Assembly (NCBI RefSeq): GCF_002252525.1
Contig: NZ_NNRM01000006.1
Location: 248,001 to 312,000 of the forward strand
DNA: 64,000 nt
Direction of reading: 5' to 3'
From: Brucella pseudogrignonensis
Lineage (GTDB): Bacteria > Pseudomonadota > Alphaproteobacteria > Rhizobiales > Rhizobiaceae
The translations under genes were made by a program, and so were the position numbers. Positions 38,794 to 48,730 of the stretch are shown here, in pieces. The notes beneath the pieces are model-generated. The model ran no database searches, was not told the origin of the DNA, and saw only the letters and a program-made list of their open reading frames with translations. Each line of letters starts with the position of its first letter. Positions within the stretch are counted from its first letter, which is position 1.

Positions 38794-40338
38794 TTATTCA
38801 GCAGCCGTTGCTTCCTCTGCCTGATCATCCGGTGCATTTGGATCGCCCGGTGCCGTCTCACATTCGAGATCCGGGAAGTTCACAATGCGCAAGCCTTTGA
38901 AATCGTTGCGCACGACCAGCAATCCACGCTCTTCGAAATAGGTCAGCAAACGCCGGGCACGGCTTAGCGAATGCGTACCGTAAGCACGCGCGAGTGCCGC
39001 ATCCGAAGGGCATATAGCGCCCGTTACCGCCGCCTGTGCGACAATCAGAAACACGCCTTGCACGTCATCTGTGAGACTTTCAGACAGCGCCAATGCCTTC
39101 TGCCATGTCTCACCGGTTGCCACATCGCTCTCAATGCTTGCTTGCGCAACCGCAAGACGACGGCGGAAAGCAGGCAAAGCCAGTGGCTCACCCGGAACGC
39201 GGTGAATGCGGCAGCGGACCAGAAAATCCTGATAAAGCACCGCAACCGAACGGAAGGACGCTTCAGGATCATCAACGATCTCGCGCATCACCTTCTCAAG
39301 CAGACTGTCGCGCTCGGCTTCCACAATGCCCGGAAACAATGGCGCTTCAACAGGCTCTGCTTCCGGCTTTGGCTTTGCCACCTGGGCCAGAATTTCTGCC
39401 GTCGATGGTGGCGGAGGCGGTGGTGGCGTTCGGCGAACAACAGTGCGGATTTCTTCAGGCGCTGGCGTGAAGATCAGATCGCGCGCGTCTTCCGGTGCAT
39501 CGGGCAAAGGCATGAGCTTGGGCGACGACGATCGCGCAGAGGTTTCGACCTTGCCGATTTTGATCGGCAACGGGCGGCGCGACAAAGCAGGTCCGAGAGC
39601 AATGAAATGGCCGCGTTGCAGATCGCGAAACTGTTCTGCCTGCTTACGCTCCATCCCGAGAAGATCGGAGGCACGCGCCATATCAATATCAAGGAAGGTA
39701 CGGCCCATCAGGAAGTTCGATGCTTCGGCAGCGACATTCTTGGCAAGCTTTGCAAGGCGCTGTGTGGCAATCACACCGGCCAGACCACGCTTGCGGCCAC
39801 GACACATCAGGTTCGTCATGGCACCCAGCGAGAGCTTACGCGCTTCGTCAGATACCTCGCCTGCAGCAGCGGGCGCAAAGAGCTGCGCCTCGTCAACGAC
39901 CACCAGCATCGGATACCAGTAATCACGTTCTGCATCAAACAGTCCGCCGAGGAAGGCTGCTGCCGCACGCATCTGCTGCTCGACATCCAGACCTTCGAGA
40001 TTGAGCACGACCGACACGCGATGCTGGCGAATGCGGCTCGCAATGCGAGTGAGTTCAGCTTCCGAGCGTGCTGCATCGACAACCACATGGCCGTAAAGAT
40101 CGGCAAGCGTTACGAAATCGCCTTCAGGATCGATGATGCACTGCTGCACCCATTGCGCGCTCTGCTCTAGCAGGCGGCGCAGCAGATGCGACTTGCCGGA
40201 GCCGGAATTACCCTGCACCAGAAGACGTGTTGCGAGAAGCTCTTCAAGATCAAGCATGGCCTGTTTGCCACCACCAAGCGCCGCTGCCGAGGCAGAGCCG
40301 CTTCCAGCAACAGAACCCATGTCGATACCGACCTGCAT
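38794..40338 (-). CDS. HerA/FtsK-like ATPase with C-terminal winged helix, unknown role
   Basis: 514 residues. The first 270 form a HerA-type AAA/RecA-like ATPase: Walker A GNSGSGKS (43-50), Walker B LVVVDEAQLF (about 145-154), a sensor-like block RGRKRGLAGVIATQRLAK and the arginine region FLMGRT. A Pro-rich linker (PPPPPPPS, about 305-320) leads to a C-terminal half with a winged-helix look (SDAALARAYGTHSLSRARRLLTYFEERGLL). Such proteins pump or remodel DNA or protein complexes. No NurA nuclease, helicase or defence partner is adjacent. RBS AAAGGAAACGAG before ATG 40338. Confidence 0.8.
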   Translation of the reverse strand: MQVGIDMGSVAGSGSASAAALGGGKQAMLDLEELLATRLLVQGNSGSGKSHLLRRLLEQSAQWVQQCIIDPEGDFVTLADLYGHVVVDAARSEAELTRIASRIRQHRVSVVLNLEGLDVEQQMRAAAAFLGGLFDAERDYWYPMLVVVDEAQLFAPAAAGEVSDEARKLSLGAMTNLMCRGRKRGLAGVIATQRLAKLAKNVAAEASNFLMGRTFLDIDMARASDLLGMERKQAEQFRDLQRGHFIALGPALSRRPLPIKIGKVETSARSSSPKLMPLPDAPEDARDLIFTPAPEEIRTVVRRTPPPPPPPSTAEILAQVAKPKPEAEPVEAPLFPGIVEAERDSLLEKVMREIVDDPEASFRSVAVLYQDFLVRCRIHRVPGEPLALPAFRRRLAVAQASIESDVATGETWQKALALSESLTDDVQGVFLIVAQAAVTGAICPSDAALARAYGTHSLSRARRLLTYFEERGLLVVRNDFKGLRIVNFPDLECETAPGDPNAPDDQAEEATAAE

Positions 40339-40671
40339 CTCGTTTCCTTTATTTCATAAATGATATAACGACTCGCAATACAAAGGCGGTCGATCAGCGA
40401 TGCGCTTAACATTTTTGACATGGCCATTGCCACCCGTTAAGACAAAAGCCCACAGAAGCAGTGTTTCACAGGCAAAAAACTTGCACATGGAATGCCTATG
40501 GTCTATAGGCCTGCCATCCGCGTAGACACCCTTGGAGGCAACGCGGAATGGAGCGGTCCGGTCTTTCACTCTGTGAGGGGCATTTCGGGCTGTTTCATGT
40601 CGTTCGCTGGAGCATGAAAGTGCTCAATTAAAACTGCGATCGACACTCCAGTAACTTTGAAAGGTAATGCC
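40339..40671. other. Intergenic region and likely long rplY leader
   Basis: 333 bases between the divergent ATPase and rplY genes. A candidate rplY promoter is TTGCAC (40481-40486) and CTATAG (40503-40508) with 16 bases between, which would give a leader of about 160 bases. Short hairpins are possible (for example around GAGCATGAAAGTGCTC, 40612-40627) but I recognise no known riboswitch or RNA. Confidence 0.4.
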
Positions 40672-41292
40672 ATGAGCGATACTTACGTGCTCAAGGCCGA
40701 TCTGCGCAGCCGGGTTGGTAAGGGGTCCTCCCGCGAACTTCGCCGCAACGGCCTGATTCCTGCAGTCATCTATGGCGACAAGCAGGAGCCAATCTCGATT
40801 GCTGTTTCCTATAAGGAAATCTTCTACAAGATCCACGGCGGCGGCTTCAAAACCACTGTTGCTACGATTGAAGTAGACGGCAAGAAGATCCAGGTTCTCC
40901 CTAAGGACTACCAGCTGGATCCAGTTCGCGACTTCCCACAGCACGTTGACTTCCTCCGCGTTTCCGCGAAGTCGGTTGTTCACGTCAACGTTCCAGTTCA
41001 CTTCAAGAACGAAGAAGCAGCACCGGGCATCAAGCGCGGCGGCGTTCTCAACATCGTTCGTCACGACGTTGAACTGATCGTTCCAGCGAACGCGATTCCA
41101 GAAGCTCTCGAATTCGACCTCACCGGTCTCGAAATCGGCGATTCGGTTCACATTTCGGCTATCAAGCTGCCGAAGGGTGCAACTGCTGCTATTCAGGACC
41201 GTGACTTCACGATCGCCACCATTGCTGCACCTGCCGGCCTCAAGTCGGAAGAAAATGCAGAAGGCGAAGCAGAAGCCAACGAAAGCGAATAA
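40672..41292 (+). CDS. rplY: 50S ribosomal protein L25/Ctc
   Basis: Binds 5S rRNA in the large subunit. 206 residues, the long Ctc form with the TL5-like C-terminal domain. The N-terminal L25 domain reads [29 protein letters not shown] and the C domain has [12 protein letters not shown] and the acidic tail [16 protein letters not shown] 40672 follows GAAAGG; an earlier in-frame start at 40657 adds five residues. It heads the run rplY-pth-RibD_C-ychF. Confidence 0.96.
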   Translation: MSDTYVLKADLRSRVGKGSSRELRRNGLIPAVIYGDKQEPISIAVSYKEIFYKIHGGGFKTTVATIEVDGKKIQVLPKDYQLDPVRDFPQHVDFLRVSAKSVVHVNVPVHFKNEEAAPGIKRGGVLNIVRHDVELIVPANAIPEALEFDLTGLEIGDSVHISAIKLPKGATAAIQDRDFTIATIAAPAGLKSEENAEGEAEANESE

Positions 41293-41322
41293 TCGCTTTA
41301 CGCATTATAGGGGCTCTGAACC

Positions 41323-42075
41323 ATGCTGCTCATCGCAGGACTTGGCAATCCCGGCCCCCAATATGCGCATAACCGACACAATATCGGTTTCATGGCGGTG
41401 GATGAAATATTCCGCCGCCATAGATTTTCTAACTGGCAGAAGAAGTTCAAGGCCGAGATCGCCGATGGCGTGATCGACGGCGAAAAAGTGCTTCTCATCA
41501 AGCCAATGACTTTCATGAACCTTTCCGGCCAGTCGATTGGCGAAGCCATGCGCTTCTACAAGCTGACCCCTGCCGATCTCGTCGTAATCTATGACGAGCT
41601 TGACCTTGCGCCTGCAAAGCTGCGCATCAAGACGGGTGGCGGTTCCGGTGGTCATAATGGCATCAAATCCATAGACGCCCATGTGCAGGCTTTCCCCGGC
41701 GGCAAAGACTATCGTCGTATGCGCCTTGGCATCGGCCATCCGGGCGCAAAAGAGCTGGTTCACAACCACGTTCTGGGCGACTTCGCCAAAGTCGATAATG
41801 AATGGCTGGATAAGCTGTTTGGCGCCATCTCGGACAATATTGGCCTGCTGGCCAAAAAAGAAGACAACAGCTTCATGAACCGCGTGGCAGTCGTCATGGG
41901 TGATGGCAATCAGCGTCCCAACGGCTTCAAAGCTGACCCTGAACAGGCAGCCAAAGCTCCACCAAAAGCACAGAGCCACATTCGGCAGGCGCGCCAGAGC
42001 GCAGCCAAGCCGAACATTCCGGCAAGTGGCCCGATGGCTGAAATGCTGAAAAAGCTGCTTGGCAAGAAGGACTAA
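41323..42075 (+). CDS. pth: Peptidyl-tRNA hydrolase
   Basis: Releases peptides from tRNAs dropped by stalled ribosomes. 250 residues. The active site is visible: [21 protein letters not shown] with the catalytic His, then [13 protein letters not shown] and [26 protein letters not shown]. About 55 residues beyond the usual end (after NSFMNRV) form a Lys/Pro/Ala tail that is seen in rhizobial Pth proteins. rplY and pth are commonly neighbours. Confidence 0.97.
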   Translation: MLLIAGLGNPGPQYAHNRHNIGFMAVDEIFRRHRFSNWQKKFKAEIADGVIDGEKVLLIKPMTFMNLSGQSIGEAMRFYKLTPADLVVIYDELDLAPAKLRIKTGGGSGGHNGIKSIDAHVQAFPGGKDYRRMRLGIGHPGAKELVHNHVLGDFAKVDNEWLDKLFGAISDNIGLLAKKEDNSFMNRVAVVMGDGNQRPNGFKADPEQAAKAPPKAQSHIRQARQSAAKPNIPASGPMAEMLKKLLGKKD

Positions 42076-42078
42076 ACT

Positions 42079-42603
42079 ATGAGCGATGTCGTTTATATGT
42101 TTGCCATGAGCCTTGATGGCTTCATCGCCAATGATGATGGCAGCTTTGACTGGCTGGAACAGTTTCCGCCGGATGACGGCTTCGGCTTCGATGAGTTCAT
42201 GGCTGGCATCACCGGCATCGTCATGGGACGTGACACTTTTGATGTGGTTCGTTCTATTCCGGAATGGCCTTATGGCTCACTGCCAGTCGTTGTTGCAACG
42301 CATCAGAAATTCGACAATCTGCCAGCAAGCACCGCAACGATGGCTGGTACGCCAGATGAACTTCTCGCGAAGTTGAAAGCCATGGGAGCGGATGGCCGCA
42401 TATGGCTCATGGGCGGCGGTGATCTGGCGCGGCAATTTCTTGATGCTGGCCTGCTTGACATCATCGATATAGGAACTATTCCGGTCATTCTGGGAAGCGG
42501 CAAACCGGCTTTCAAAAAATCATCACGCCACTGGCTGGATCTGCAATCCGCCAAGGCGCTTCATAATGGCGCCGTGCGCTCAATTTACCGCGTAAAGCGA
42601 TAA
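42079..42603 (+). CDS. Dihydrofolate reductase family protein (RibD C-terminal-like)
   Basis: 174 residues of the RibD C-terminal/DHFR-like fold: MFAMSLDGFIANDDGSFDWL, then GIVMGRDTFDVV, IWLMGGGDLARQFLDAGLLD and IPVILGSGKPAF. NADPH-dependent reductase activity is likely but the substrate is unknown; it is not the folate enzyme itself. It begins 3 bases after pth and ends 12 bases before ychF, so it belongs to the same unit. Confidence 0.9.
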   Translation: MSDVVYMFAMSLDGFIANDDGSFDWLEQFPPDDGFGFDEFMAGITGIVMGRDTFDVVRSIPEWPYGSLPVVVATHQKFDNLPASTATMAGTPDELLAKLKAMGADGRIWLMGGGDLARQFLDAGLLDIIDIGTIPVILGSGKPAFKKSSRHWLDLQSAKALHNGAVRSIYRVKR

Positions 42604-42615
42604 AGGACGAATATC

Positions 42616-43719
42616 ATGGGTTTCAAATGCGGCATCGTCGGTCTGCCTAATGTTGGCAAGTCCACGCTTTTTAACGCGCTGACCAAGACTGCGGCAGCAC
42701 AGGCTGCAAACTATCCGTTCTGCACCATTGAACCTAATACTGGCGAAGTGGCAGTTCCCGATCCTCGCCAGAATGGCATTGCGAAAATCGCAGGTTCCAA
42801 GGAAATCATCCCAACCCGCATCAACTTCGTAGACATTGCTGGTCTGGTGCGCGGCGCATCCAAGGGTGAAGGTCTGGGCAACCAGTTCCTCGCCAACATC
42901 CGTGAAGTCGATGCGATCGTGCATGTTCTTCGTTGCTTTGAAGACGACGACATCACCCATGTTGAAGGCCGTATCGATCCTGTGTCGGACGCTGAAACTG
43001 TTGAAACGGAGCTGATGCTGTCAGATCTCGAAAGCATCGAGCGCCGTATCGTTCAGATCCGCAAGCGCGCTTCGTCCAAGGACAAGGAAGCAACGACTGT
43101 TCTGCCAGTGATGGAACAGGCACTTGAACTGTTGCAGAACGGCAAGCCGGTTCGCCTGATGCTGAAAGACATTGCACCAGATGATCTGCTGATCCTCAAG
43201 GGTCTTAATCTGCTCACCTCCAAGCCTGTGCTTTATGTCTGCAACGTCGCTGAAAGCGATGCTGCCAATGGCAATGAGTACAGTGCTGCTGTTGCAAAGA
43301 TGGCTGCTGAACAGGGCGCCGAAAGCGTTATTATTTCAGCTGCGATTGAAGCTGAAGTTGCACAGCTCGCTGACGAGGAAGCCAAGGAATATCTCGACGC
43401 CATGGGCTTAGAGGAACCGGGCCTCGATCGTCTTATTCGTGCAGGCTACAAGCTGCTCGACCTCATCACCTATTTCACCGCTGGCCCCAAGGAAACACGC
43501 GCATGGACTATCCGTCGCGGAACCAAAGCTCCGGGTGCTGCTGGCGTGATTCATACGGATTTTGAGCGCGGCTTCATTCGTGCACAGACCATCGCCTATG
43601 AGGACTACATCAAGTTCAATGGTGAAGTCGGCGCCAAGGAAGCAGGCAAGGCGCGGGACGAAGGCAAGGAATACATCGTCCATGACGGCGATGTGATGCT
43701 GTTCCGCTTCAATACCTGA
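42616..43719 (+). CDS. ychF: Redox-regulated ATPase YchF
   Basis: Obg-family P-loop protein that hydrolyses ATP and binds ribosomes, involved in stress responses. 367 residues. G1 is [16 protein letters not shown]3 is [20 protein letters not shown] (His of normal Obg proteins absent), and the G4 region is the non-standard CNVAESD. The TGS domain is at the C-terminus. Last gene of the rplY unit, ended by a strong terminator. Confidence 0.97.
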   Translation: MGFKCGIVGLPNVGKSTLFNALTKTAAAQAANYPFCTIEPNTGEVAVPDPRQNGIAKIAGSKEIIPTRINFVDIAGLVRGASKGEGLGNQFLANIREVDAIVHVLRCFEDDDITHVEGRIDPVSDAETVETELMLSDLESIERRIVQIRKRASSKDKEATTVLPVMEQALELLQNGKPVRLMLKDIAPDDLLILKGLNLLTSKPVLYVCNVAESDAANGNEYSAAVAKMAAEQGAESVIISAAIEAEVAQLADEEAKEYLDAMGLEEPGLDRLIRAGYKLLDLITYFTAGPKETRAWTIRRGTKAPGAAGVIHTDFERGFIRAQTIAYEDYIKFNGEVGAKEAGKARDEGKEYIVHDGDVMLFRFNT

Positions 43720-43727
43720 TAAAACAA

Positions 43728-43757
43728 AGGCCGCTACAAATTAGCGGCCTTTTTTTC
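43728..43757 (+). terminator. Intrinsic terminator of the rplY-ychF unit
   Basis: Perfect 9-base-pair stem AGGCCGCTA/TAGCGGCCT with a run of eight T. Confidence 0.93.
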
Positions 43758-43759
43758 TA

Positions 43760-43807
43760 CGCATGTCTCCCTAAAGTGGGAACCGGTTTTGGGGTTATAG
43801 ACATGCG
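43760..43807. repeat. Short palindromic repeat of a second Rhizobiales type
   Basis: CGCATGTCT and AGACATGCG (43760-43768 with 43799-43807) enclose a block containing AAAGTGGGAACCGGTTTTGGG. The AAAGTG-CCGGTTTT core is common in rhizobial intergenic repeats (recalled) and differs from the two long copies elsewhere in this window. Confidence 0.65.
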
Positions 43808-43857
43808 CAGGCAAAGAAACAGGGCGGCGAATGCCGCTCTGGTGGGAGGAGACCGGA

Positions 43858-44340
43858 TTGACTGATAAGACGCCTCGATATGCTTATGAAGATTTCACGC
43901 AAGGACTGAAGCTTCCCTTCGGACCACGCACCATTAGCAAAGAAGAGATCATCGAATTCGCCCGAGAGTTCGACCCTCAGCCCTTCCACCTTGATGAAGA
44001 AGCGGGCAAGGCAAGCGTACTTGGAGGTCTGGCTGCTTCGGGCTGGCATACCGTGTCGCTTTTCATGCGCATGGTCTGGGATGCCTATCTTAAAGATTCG
44101 ACCTCGCAAGGCAGCCCCGGCATCGAATTCAACCGCTGGAAACGGCCTGTTCTTGCAGGCGATACATTGAGCGGTTTCTCAACCGTCCTTGATCGCCGCC
44201 GCTCTAAATCCATGCCGCATGTGGGATTCCTCACGGTCTATAATGAGATCGTCAATCAGCGTGGCGAGGTCGTTTGCGAGTTACAGCACACTGCCATGGT
44301 CGGCCTTCGCAATCCTGAGCGCGAAGGAGACGAAGCATGA
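43858..44340 (+). CDS. MaoC-family dehydratase, first of a pair
   Basis: Hotdog-fold enoyl-CoA hydratase-like protein, about 160 residues. The hydratase motif is EFAREFDPQPFHLDEEAGKASVLGGLAASGWHT with the Asp and His dyad (DPQPFH). Start: TTG 43858 has GGGAGGAGA five bases upstream and gives the normal family beginning (TDKTPRYAYEDF); starting at 43831 would add nine residues. It overlaps the second MaoC gene by 4 bases. Confidence 0.88.
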   Translation: MTDKTPRYAYEDFTQGLKLPFGPRTISKEEIIEFAREFDPQPFHLDEEAGKASVLGGLAASGWHTVSLFMRMVWDAYLKDSTSQGSPGIEFNRWKRPVLAGDTLSGFSTVLDRRRSKSMPHVGFLTVYNEIVNQRGEVVCELQHTAMVGLRNPEREGDEA

Positions 44341-44807
44341 GCTTTATTGAAGAGCATCTTGGTGAAGAGCTGACCATCGGCAGCTATACATTCACCGCAG
44401 AAGAAATCATCCACTTCGCTTCAAAATTCGACCCGCAGCCGTTTCATCTGGATGCGGAAGCAGCCAAGAAAAGCGTGCTGGGCGGCCTCTGTGCGTCGGG
44501 TTGGCATACCACAGCAGTCTTCATGAAGCTGAACGTGGCATCCATTGTTGAGGCAACAAAAGATGCAATGAAGCGCGGCGAAGTTCCGCCGACATTTGGC
44601 CCCTCACCCGGCTTTGAAAACCTCAAATGGATGCGCCCGGTCTATGCAGGCGACACGATCACCTATAAGCGCACCGTCCATGCGGTCCGCCCTCTCAGCT
44701 CGCGTCCCGGCTGGTCGATGCTGAGTATGAGCACCAGTGCTTATAACCAAAACGGCGAAAAGGTTTTGTCCTTTGACAATGCCGCCATGGTAAAGCTGCC
44801 CGCTTAA
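44337..44807 (+). CDS. MaoC-family dehydratase, second of a pair
   Basis: 156 residues. It carries the same motif as its neighbour: HFASKFDPQPFHLDAEAAKKSVLGGLCASGWHT. The two proteins are clearly related (duplicates) and may form a heterodimer, as other paired MaoC proteins do. The overlap is ATGA, so translation is coupled. Substrate unknown; a role in acyl-CoA metabolism is expected from the family. Confidence 0.9.
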   Translation: MSFIEEHLGEELTIGSYTFTAEEIIHFASKFDPQPFHLDAEAAKKSVLGGLCASGWHTTAVFMKLNVASIVEATKDAMKRGEVPPTFGPSPGFENLKWMRPVYAGDTITYKRTVHAVRPLSSRPGWSMLSMSTSAYNQNGEKVLSFDNAAMVKLPA

Positions 44808-44810
44808 CGA

Positions 44811-44838
44811 AAAAGGCCCGGAAAACTCCGGGCCTTTT
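44811..44838. terminator. Bidirectional intrinsic terminator
   Basis: Stem GGCCCGGA/TCCGGGCC with AAAC loop, flanked by A4 and T4, between the convergent MaoC and apt genes. Confidence 0.9.
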
Positions 44839-44857
44839 CTTCTGAGGGTGAGGTGAA

Positions 44858-45403
44858 TCAATCACCTTCAAATTCGACAAGCGTGCGGACCGGAACACCG
44901 AGAGCTTCGAGCTTCTTGCGTCCGCCAAGGTCTGGCAGATCGATGATAAAGCAGGCCGCGACGATATTGGCACCCATCTGCAGAAGCAGCTTGGCTGCAG
45001 CTTCTGCCGTGCCACCAGTTGCAATCAGATCGTCAACGAGAATAATGCGTTCGCCCTTTTCGATGGCGTCGCGATGCATCTCCATTTCGTCGATGCCGTA
45101 TTCAAGGCTGTAGGCAATGCGAACGGTATCGCGCGGCAACTTACCCTTCTTGCGGATCGGCACAAAGCCAGCCGAAAGCTGATGTGCAATCGCGCCGCCA
45201 AGAATGAAGCCGCGTGCTTCGATACCGGCAACCTTATCGACCTTGTTTCCGGCATAAGGATAAACCAGCTCATCCACCGCACGGCGAAATGCCTGTGCAT
45301 CGCCCATAAGCGTGGTGACATCACGGAACTGAACACCGGGTTTTGGATAATCGGGAATGGTTCTGATCGCGTCCTTCAAAGTGGCTTTGAACCCGGATTC
45401 CAT
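44858..45403 (-). CDS. apt: Adenine phosphoribosyltransferase
   Basis: Salvages adenine with PRPP to AMP in the cytoplasm. 181 residues. The family start is typical ([22 protein letters not shown]), the PRPP loop is [19 protein letters not shown] and the base-binding part includes [17 protein letters not shown]. In the minus direction it follows the petABC operon, past that operon's terminator, so it likely has its own promoter. Confidence 0.96.
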   Translation of the reverse strand: MESGFKATLKDAIRTIPDYPKPGVQFRDVTTLMGDAQAFRRAVDELVYPYAGNKVDKVAGIEARGFILGGAIAHQLSAGFVPIRKKGKLPRDTVRIAYSLEYGIDEMEMHRDAIEKGERIILVDDLIATGGTAEAAAKLLLQMGANIVAACFIIDLPDLGGRKKLEALGVPVRTLVEFEGD

Positions 45404-45605
45404 TTTCAGTCCTTTCGATGCGAATAAATCTAAGGTGCTTTTCTCATTTCAAAAGCACTTCTTTTTTCAGATTATCTTCAATCACGATATGGCCGCTACG
45501 CCAAGCTTATTCAAAGCCGTTCCCGATCATTCTCGACAGTGTATCCCGGGAATGGTGGTTCGCTGATCAAAACCGCGAGATCGCTGATGTCATACGGGCA
45601 AAAGA

Positions 45606-45629
45606 AAAGGGCGCCTCGCAGCGCCCTTA
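45606..45629 (-). terminator. Intrinsic terminator of petABC
   Basis: Perfect stem AAGGGCGC/GCGCCCTT with a 6-base loop; on the minus strand followed by TTTTCTTTTG. Confidence 0.88.
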
Positions 45630-45651
45630 ACATTCAACTTTAATCAGGAGA

Positions 45652-46521
45652 TCAGTGCTTCACATCAGACCAGACCGAACGCTTGGCAATGTAAACAAGG
45701 CCGGCGAATAGAATGAGGAAGATGATGACGCGGAAGCCAGTCTTCTTGCGATCTTCCAGATGCGGCTCTGCAGCCCACATCAAAAACGCAGAAACGTCAC
45801 GTGCATACTGGTCCACCGTCTGTGGAGAACCATCATCGTAAGTCACCTGATCGTCACTGAGTGGTTTCGCCATGGCCAGCGACTTGCCCGCGATGAAATA
45901 CGGGTTGTAGTGCGTGCCTTCCGGTACATGCATACCTGCAGGCGGCTGTTCATCATAGCCGGTCAGCAGAGAGTGGATGTAATCCGGACCTGCTTCAGCA
46001 TATTGCGTGAATATGTCGAAGATAAAGGTCGGGAAACCACGCTCAACCGCACGCGCCTTCGCAATCAGCGAGAAGTCAGGCGGAGCTGCACCGTTGTTAG
46101 CTGCAGCCGCTGCATTCGCATTCGCAAATGGCGATGGGAAATGATCAGTAGGGATTGCCTTGCGGGTGAACATTTCACCGTCTGCATTCGGGCCATCCTG
46201 TACTTCATATTCCGCAGCAAAAGCCTTTACCTGCTCAGGCGAATAGCCAAGGTCTTCCAGCGTGCGGAAGGCCACCAGGTTCATCGAATGGCAAGCAGAG
46301 CAGACTTCCTTATAGACCTTGAGACCGCGCTGAAGCTGTCCCTTGTCATAAGTTCCGAATGGGCCAGAGAAGGTCCACTTTTCCTGCTTTGGATGGTGGA
46401 TCGGAAAGTGTTCCGGCTCCCCCTCACCGCCACCGGCGGCAAAAGCACCACCCATCGTCACACCCAACGCAACCAGCGGAGCGATACCGAAAGCAGCGAA
46501 ACTCTTGAGGATGTTTTTCAT
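45652..46521 (-). CDS. petC: Cytochrome c1 of the bc1 complex
   Basis: Heme c subunit that passes electrons from the Rieske protein to cytochrome c. 289 residues. Signal peptide ends AFAAG; heme site CSACH at 74-78; axial Met in GKSLAMAKPLSDD; a C-terminal anchor helix (VIIFLILFAGLVYIAKRSVW) precedes the end. ATG 46521 follows AAGGACG. It starts 26 bases after petB. Here petC is separate and not fused to cytochrome b, as in Rhodobacter. Confidence 0.96.
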   Translation of the reverse strand: MKNILKSFAAFGIAPLVALGVTMGGAFAAGGGEGEPEHFPIHHPKQEKWTFSGPFGTYDKGQLQRGLKVYKEVCSACHSMNLVAFRTLEDLGYSPEQVKAFAAEYEVQDGPNADGEMFTRKAIPTDHFPSPFANANAAAAANNGAAPPDFSLIAKARAVERGFPTFIFDIFTQYAEAGPDYIHSLLTGYDEQPPAGMHVPEGTHYNPYFIAGKSLAMAKPLSDDQVTYDDGSPQTVDQYARDVSAFLMWAAEPHLEDRKKTGFRVIIFLILFAGLVYIAKRSVWSDVKH

Positions 46522-46547
46522 TGATACGTCCTTCATCTCTCGCTGCT

Positions 46548-47834
46548 TCAGCCCTTGATTTCCACTGGGGCGATCTCGGCCTTGCCTTCATTCTTTTCCA
46601 GCACGGCCTCGGTAATCGAGTTCGGCAGACGCTTCGGCGTTTCGATCAAGCCAAGAACAGGCATGATGACGATGAAGAATGCGAAGTAGTAGAGCGTGCC
46701 AAACTGGGCCATCAGCGTGTAGACGCCTTCAGCCGGACGCGAACCCAACCAGCCAAGGAAGATAGCGTTGATGACAAACAGCCAGAAGAACAACTTGAAC
46801 AACGGGCGGTAAACCGCCGAACGGACCTTCGATGTGTCGAGCCAAGGCACGACAAAGAGGATCGCGATCGAACCGAACATGGTCAGAACGCCGCCAAGCT
46901 TTGAGTCGATCGGGCCGATATTGAAGGTGATCGCACGCAGCATCGCGTAGAACGGCAGGAAGTACCATTCAGGAACAATGTGAGCTGGCGTCTTCAGTGA
47001 GTCAGCCGGAATGTAGTTATCCGGATGGCCCAGGAAGTTTGGCATGTAGAAGACGAAGTAAGCGAAGAAAATGAAGAACACGAGCGCGCCGAAAGCATCC
47101 TTGATGGTTGCATAAGGCGTGAACGGCAGCGTGTCTGTCTTCGACTTCACTTCAATCCCTGTCGGATTGGTCTGCCCGGTTACGTGCAAAGCCCATACGT
47201 GCAGGATAACAACGCCCACAATCATGAACGGCAGCAGGTAATGCAGCGAGAAGAAGCGGTTAAGCGTTGGATTATCAACGGCAAAGCCACCGAGCAGCAA
47301 TTGCTGGATCGGCTCGCCGATTATCGGAAAAGCCGTAAAGAAGCCCGTGATAACCGTCGCACCCCAGAAGGACATCTGTCCCCAAGGCAGAACATAACCC
47401 ATGAAGGCGGTTGCCATCATGAGAAGGAAGATCACCACGCCGAGGATCCAAAGCAGCTCGCGCGGTGCCTTGTAGGAGCCGTAATAAAGACCGCGAGCAA
47501 TATGAAGATAAACGGCGATAAAGAAGAATGATGCACCGTTTGCGTGCATGTAACGCAGCAGCCAACCAGAGTTGACGTCACGCATAATCTTTTCAACGGA
47601 GTTGAATGCAATGCCCGTATCCGCAGCATAATGCATGGCCAGCACGATACCGGTGATGAGCTGCGCAATAAGCATAAAGCTTAGAATGCCACCAAAGGTG
47701 TACATATAGTTCAGGTTACGCGGCGTCGGATAGGCAACAAAGGAATCATAGACCAGGCGCGGCAAAGGAAGCCGTTCGTCGACCCATTTTTCGATGCCGG
47801 TCGAGGGCGTATATGTGGAGTGATTACCACTCAT
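46548..47834 (-). CDS. petB: Cytochrome b of the bc1 complex
   Basis: Eight-helix di-heme subunit with both quinone sites, 428 residues. The heme-binding His pairs are in the second and fourth helices (around [22 protein letters not shown] and [20 protein letters not shown]), and the quinone-site motif is [17 protein letters not shown] 47834 is preferred over 47849. Spaced 23 bases from petA. Confidence 0.97.
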   Translation of the reverse strand: MSGNHSTYTPSTGIEKWVDERLPLPRLVYDSFVAYPTPRNLNYMYTFGGILSFMLIAQLITGIVLAMHYAADTGIAFNSVEKIMRDVNSGWLLRYMHANGASFFFIAVYLHIARGLYYGSYKAPRELLWILGVVIFLLMMATAFMGYVLPWGQMSFWGATVITGFFTAFPIIGEPIQQLLLGGFAVDNPTLNRFFSLHYLLPFMIVGVVILHVWALHVTGQTNPTGIEVKSKTDTLPFTPYATIKDAFGALVFFIFFAYFVFYMPNFLGHPDNYIPADSLKTPAHIVPEWYFLPFYAMLRAITFNIGPIDSKLGGVLTMFGSIAILFVVPWLDTSKVRSAVYRPLFKLFFWLFVINAIFLGWLGSRPAEGVYTLMAQFGTLYYFAFFIVIMPVLGLIETPKRLPNSITEAVLEKNEGKAEIAPVEIKG

Positions 47835-47857
47835 GTTTTCTCTCCCCAAGATCTGTC

Positions 47858-48421
47858 TTAGCCGATCCTGATGACCGTATCGGAAGCAAATGCGTATTCC
47901 GGAATGTGCATGTTTTCCGGCGCCGGACCGCTGCGGATACGACCCGCAGTGTCATAGGTCGAGCCATGGCACGGGCAGAACCAGCCGCCAAACGAACCTG
48001 ACTCACCCAGTGGCACGCAACCAAGGTGGGTACAAACACCGATCATGATGATCCAGTTTTCCTTACCTTCACCAGCAGAACGCGCAACGTCGGTCGCCTG
48101 TGCGTCCGAAGCAAGATTGGCGTTACGGGCATTCGGATCTTTAAGATCGCCAAGCGCTGTTGTCTTCGCGTCTTCTATTTCCTTGGCCGTACGGTTTCGG
48201 ATGAAAACTGGCTTACCGCGCCATTTGACGGTGAGCGATGCGCCTTCTGCGAGAGAAGAAACATCAACCTCAATAGACGCTGCAGCAAGCGTCGAAGCGT
48301 CGGGGCGCATCTGGTCGATAAACGGCCATGCCAGTCCGCCGACACCGACGACACCGGCCATTCCCGTCGCAATATACAAAAAATCACGCCGTGTCGGCTC
48401 AGCCGTGTCGTGTGCGCTCAC
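47858..48421 (-). CDS. petA: Ubiquinol-cytochrome c reductase Rieske iron-sulfur subunit
   Basis: Rieske protein with a [2Fe-2S] cluster. 187 residues. A Tat-type twin-Arg leader and single helix ([17 protein letters not shown]) anchor it; cluster ligands are C130 and H132 (CTHLGC) and C149 and H152 (CPCHGS). Start: GTG 48421, with AAGGA eight bases upstream; the frame is open further but the added residues are not family-like. First gene of petABC. The 309-base gap before it contains the terminator of the ABC exporter and must also hold the pet promoter. Confidence 0.96.
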   Translation of the reverse strand: MSAHDTAEPTRRDFLYIATGMAGVVGVGGLAWPFIDQMRPDASTLAAASIEVDVSSLAEGASLTVKWRGKPVFIRNRTAKEIEDAKTTALGDLKDPNARNANLASDAQATDVARSAGEGKENWIIMIGVCTHLGCVPLGESGSFGGWFCPCHGSTYDTAGRIRSGPAPENMHIPEYAFASDTVIRIG

Positions 48422-48670
48422 GTGCCAATTCCTTTTTAACCTGGATATCCAATTGAAATCTCCCCTCGTTCCCTTGCACTTAGGCAAAAGCAGTCCAGCC
48501 TTTCGCGTTCACGCAAAAAGCAGTTCTACAATTGCTTGCAGAACGAAATTCCCTCCATCTCAACATTCAGGTTTAGGCAGGTTGAAATGCCTTGTCCAGA
48601 CGCCAACCCCATAGGACGGCACCATGTCGCAGGCTGATTTATTGGGATGTTTTAAAAGCGACAAAACAAA

Positions 48671-48704
48671 CCAAGCCGCTCAAATCTTACTTTGAGCGGC
48701 TTGG
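48671..48704 (-). terminator. Intrinsic terminator of the ABC exporter pair
   Basis: Perfect 14-base-pair stem (48671-48684 with 48691-48704), with TTTGTTTTG after it on the minus strand. In the gap 48422-48730 nothing else is clear. Confidence 0.85.
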
Positions 48705-48730
48705 TGAGTGTCGTCTGAAAATACTTGAAA

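Noticed and set aside
38971-40170. Open frame of 399 residues on the plus strand opposite the HerA-like gene
   Set aside because: Arg/His/Gln-rich composition typical of an antisense shadow; the minus-strand gene has clear ATPase motifs.
38794-40338. HerA-type anti-phage defence system
   Set aside because: No nuclease, Sir2, DUF4297 or other effector neighbour; flanks are core genes, so a stand-alone cellular ATPase is more likely.
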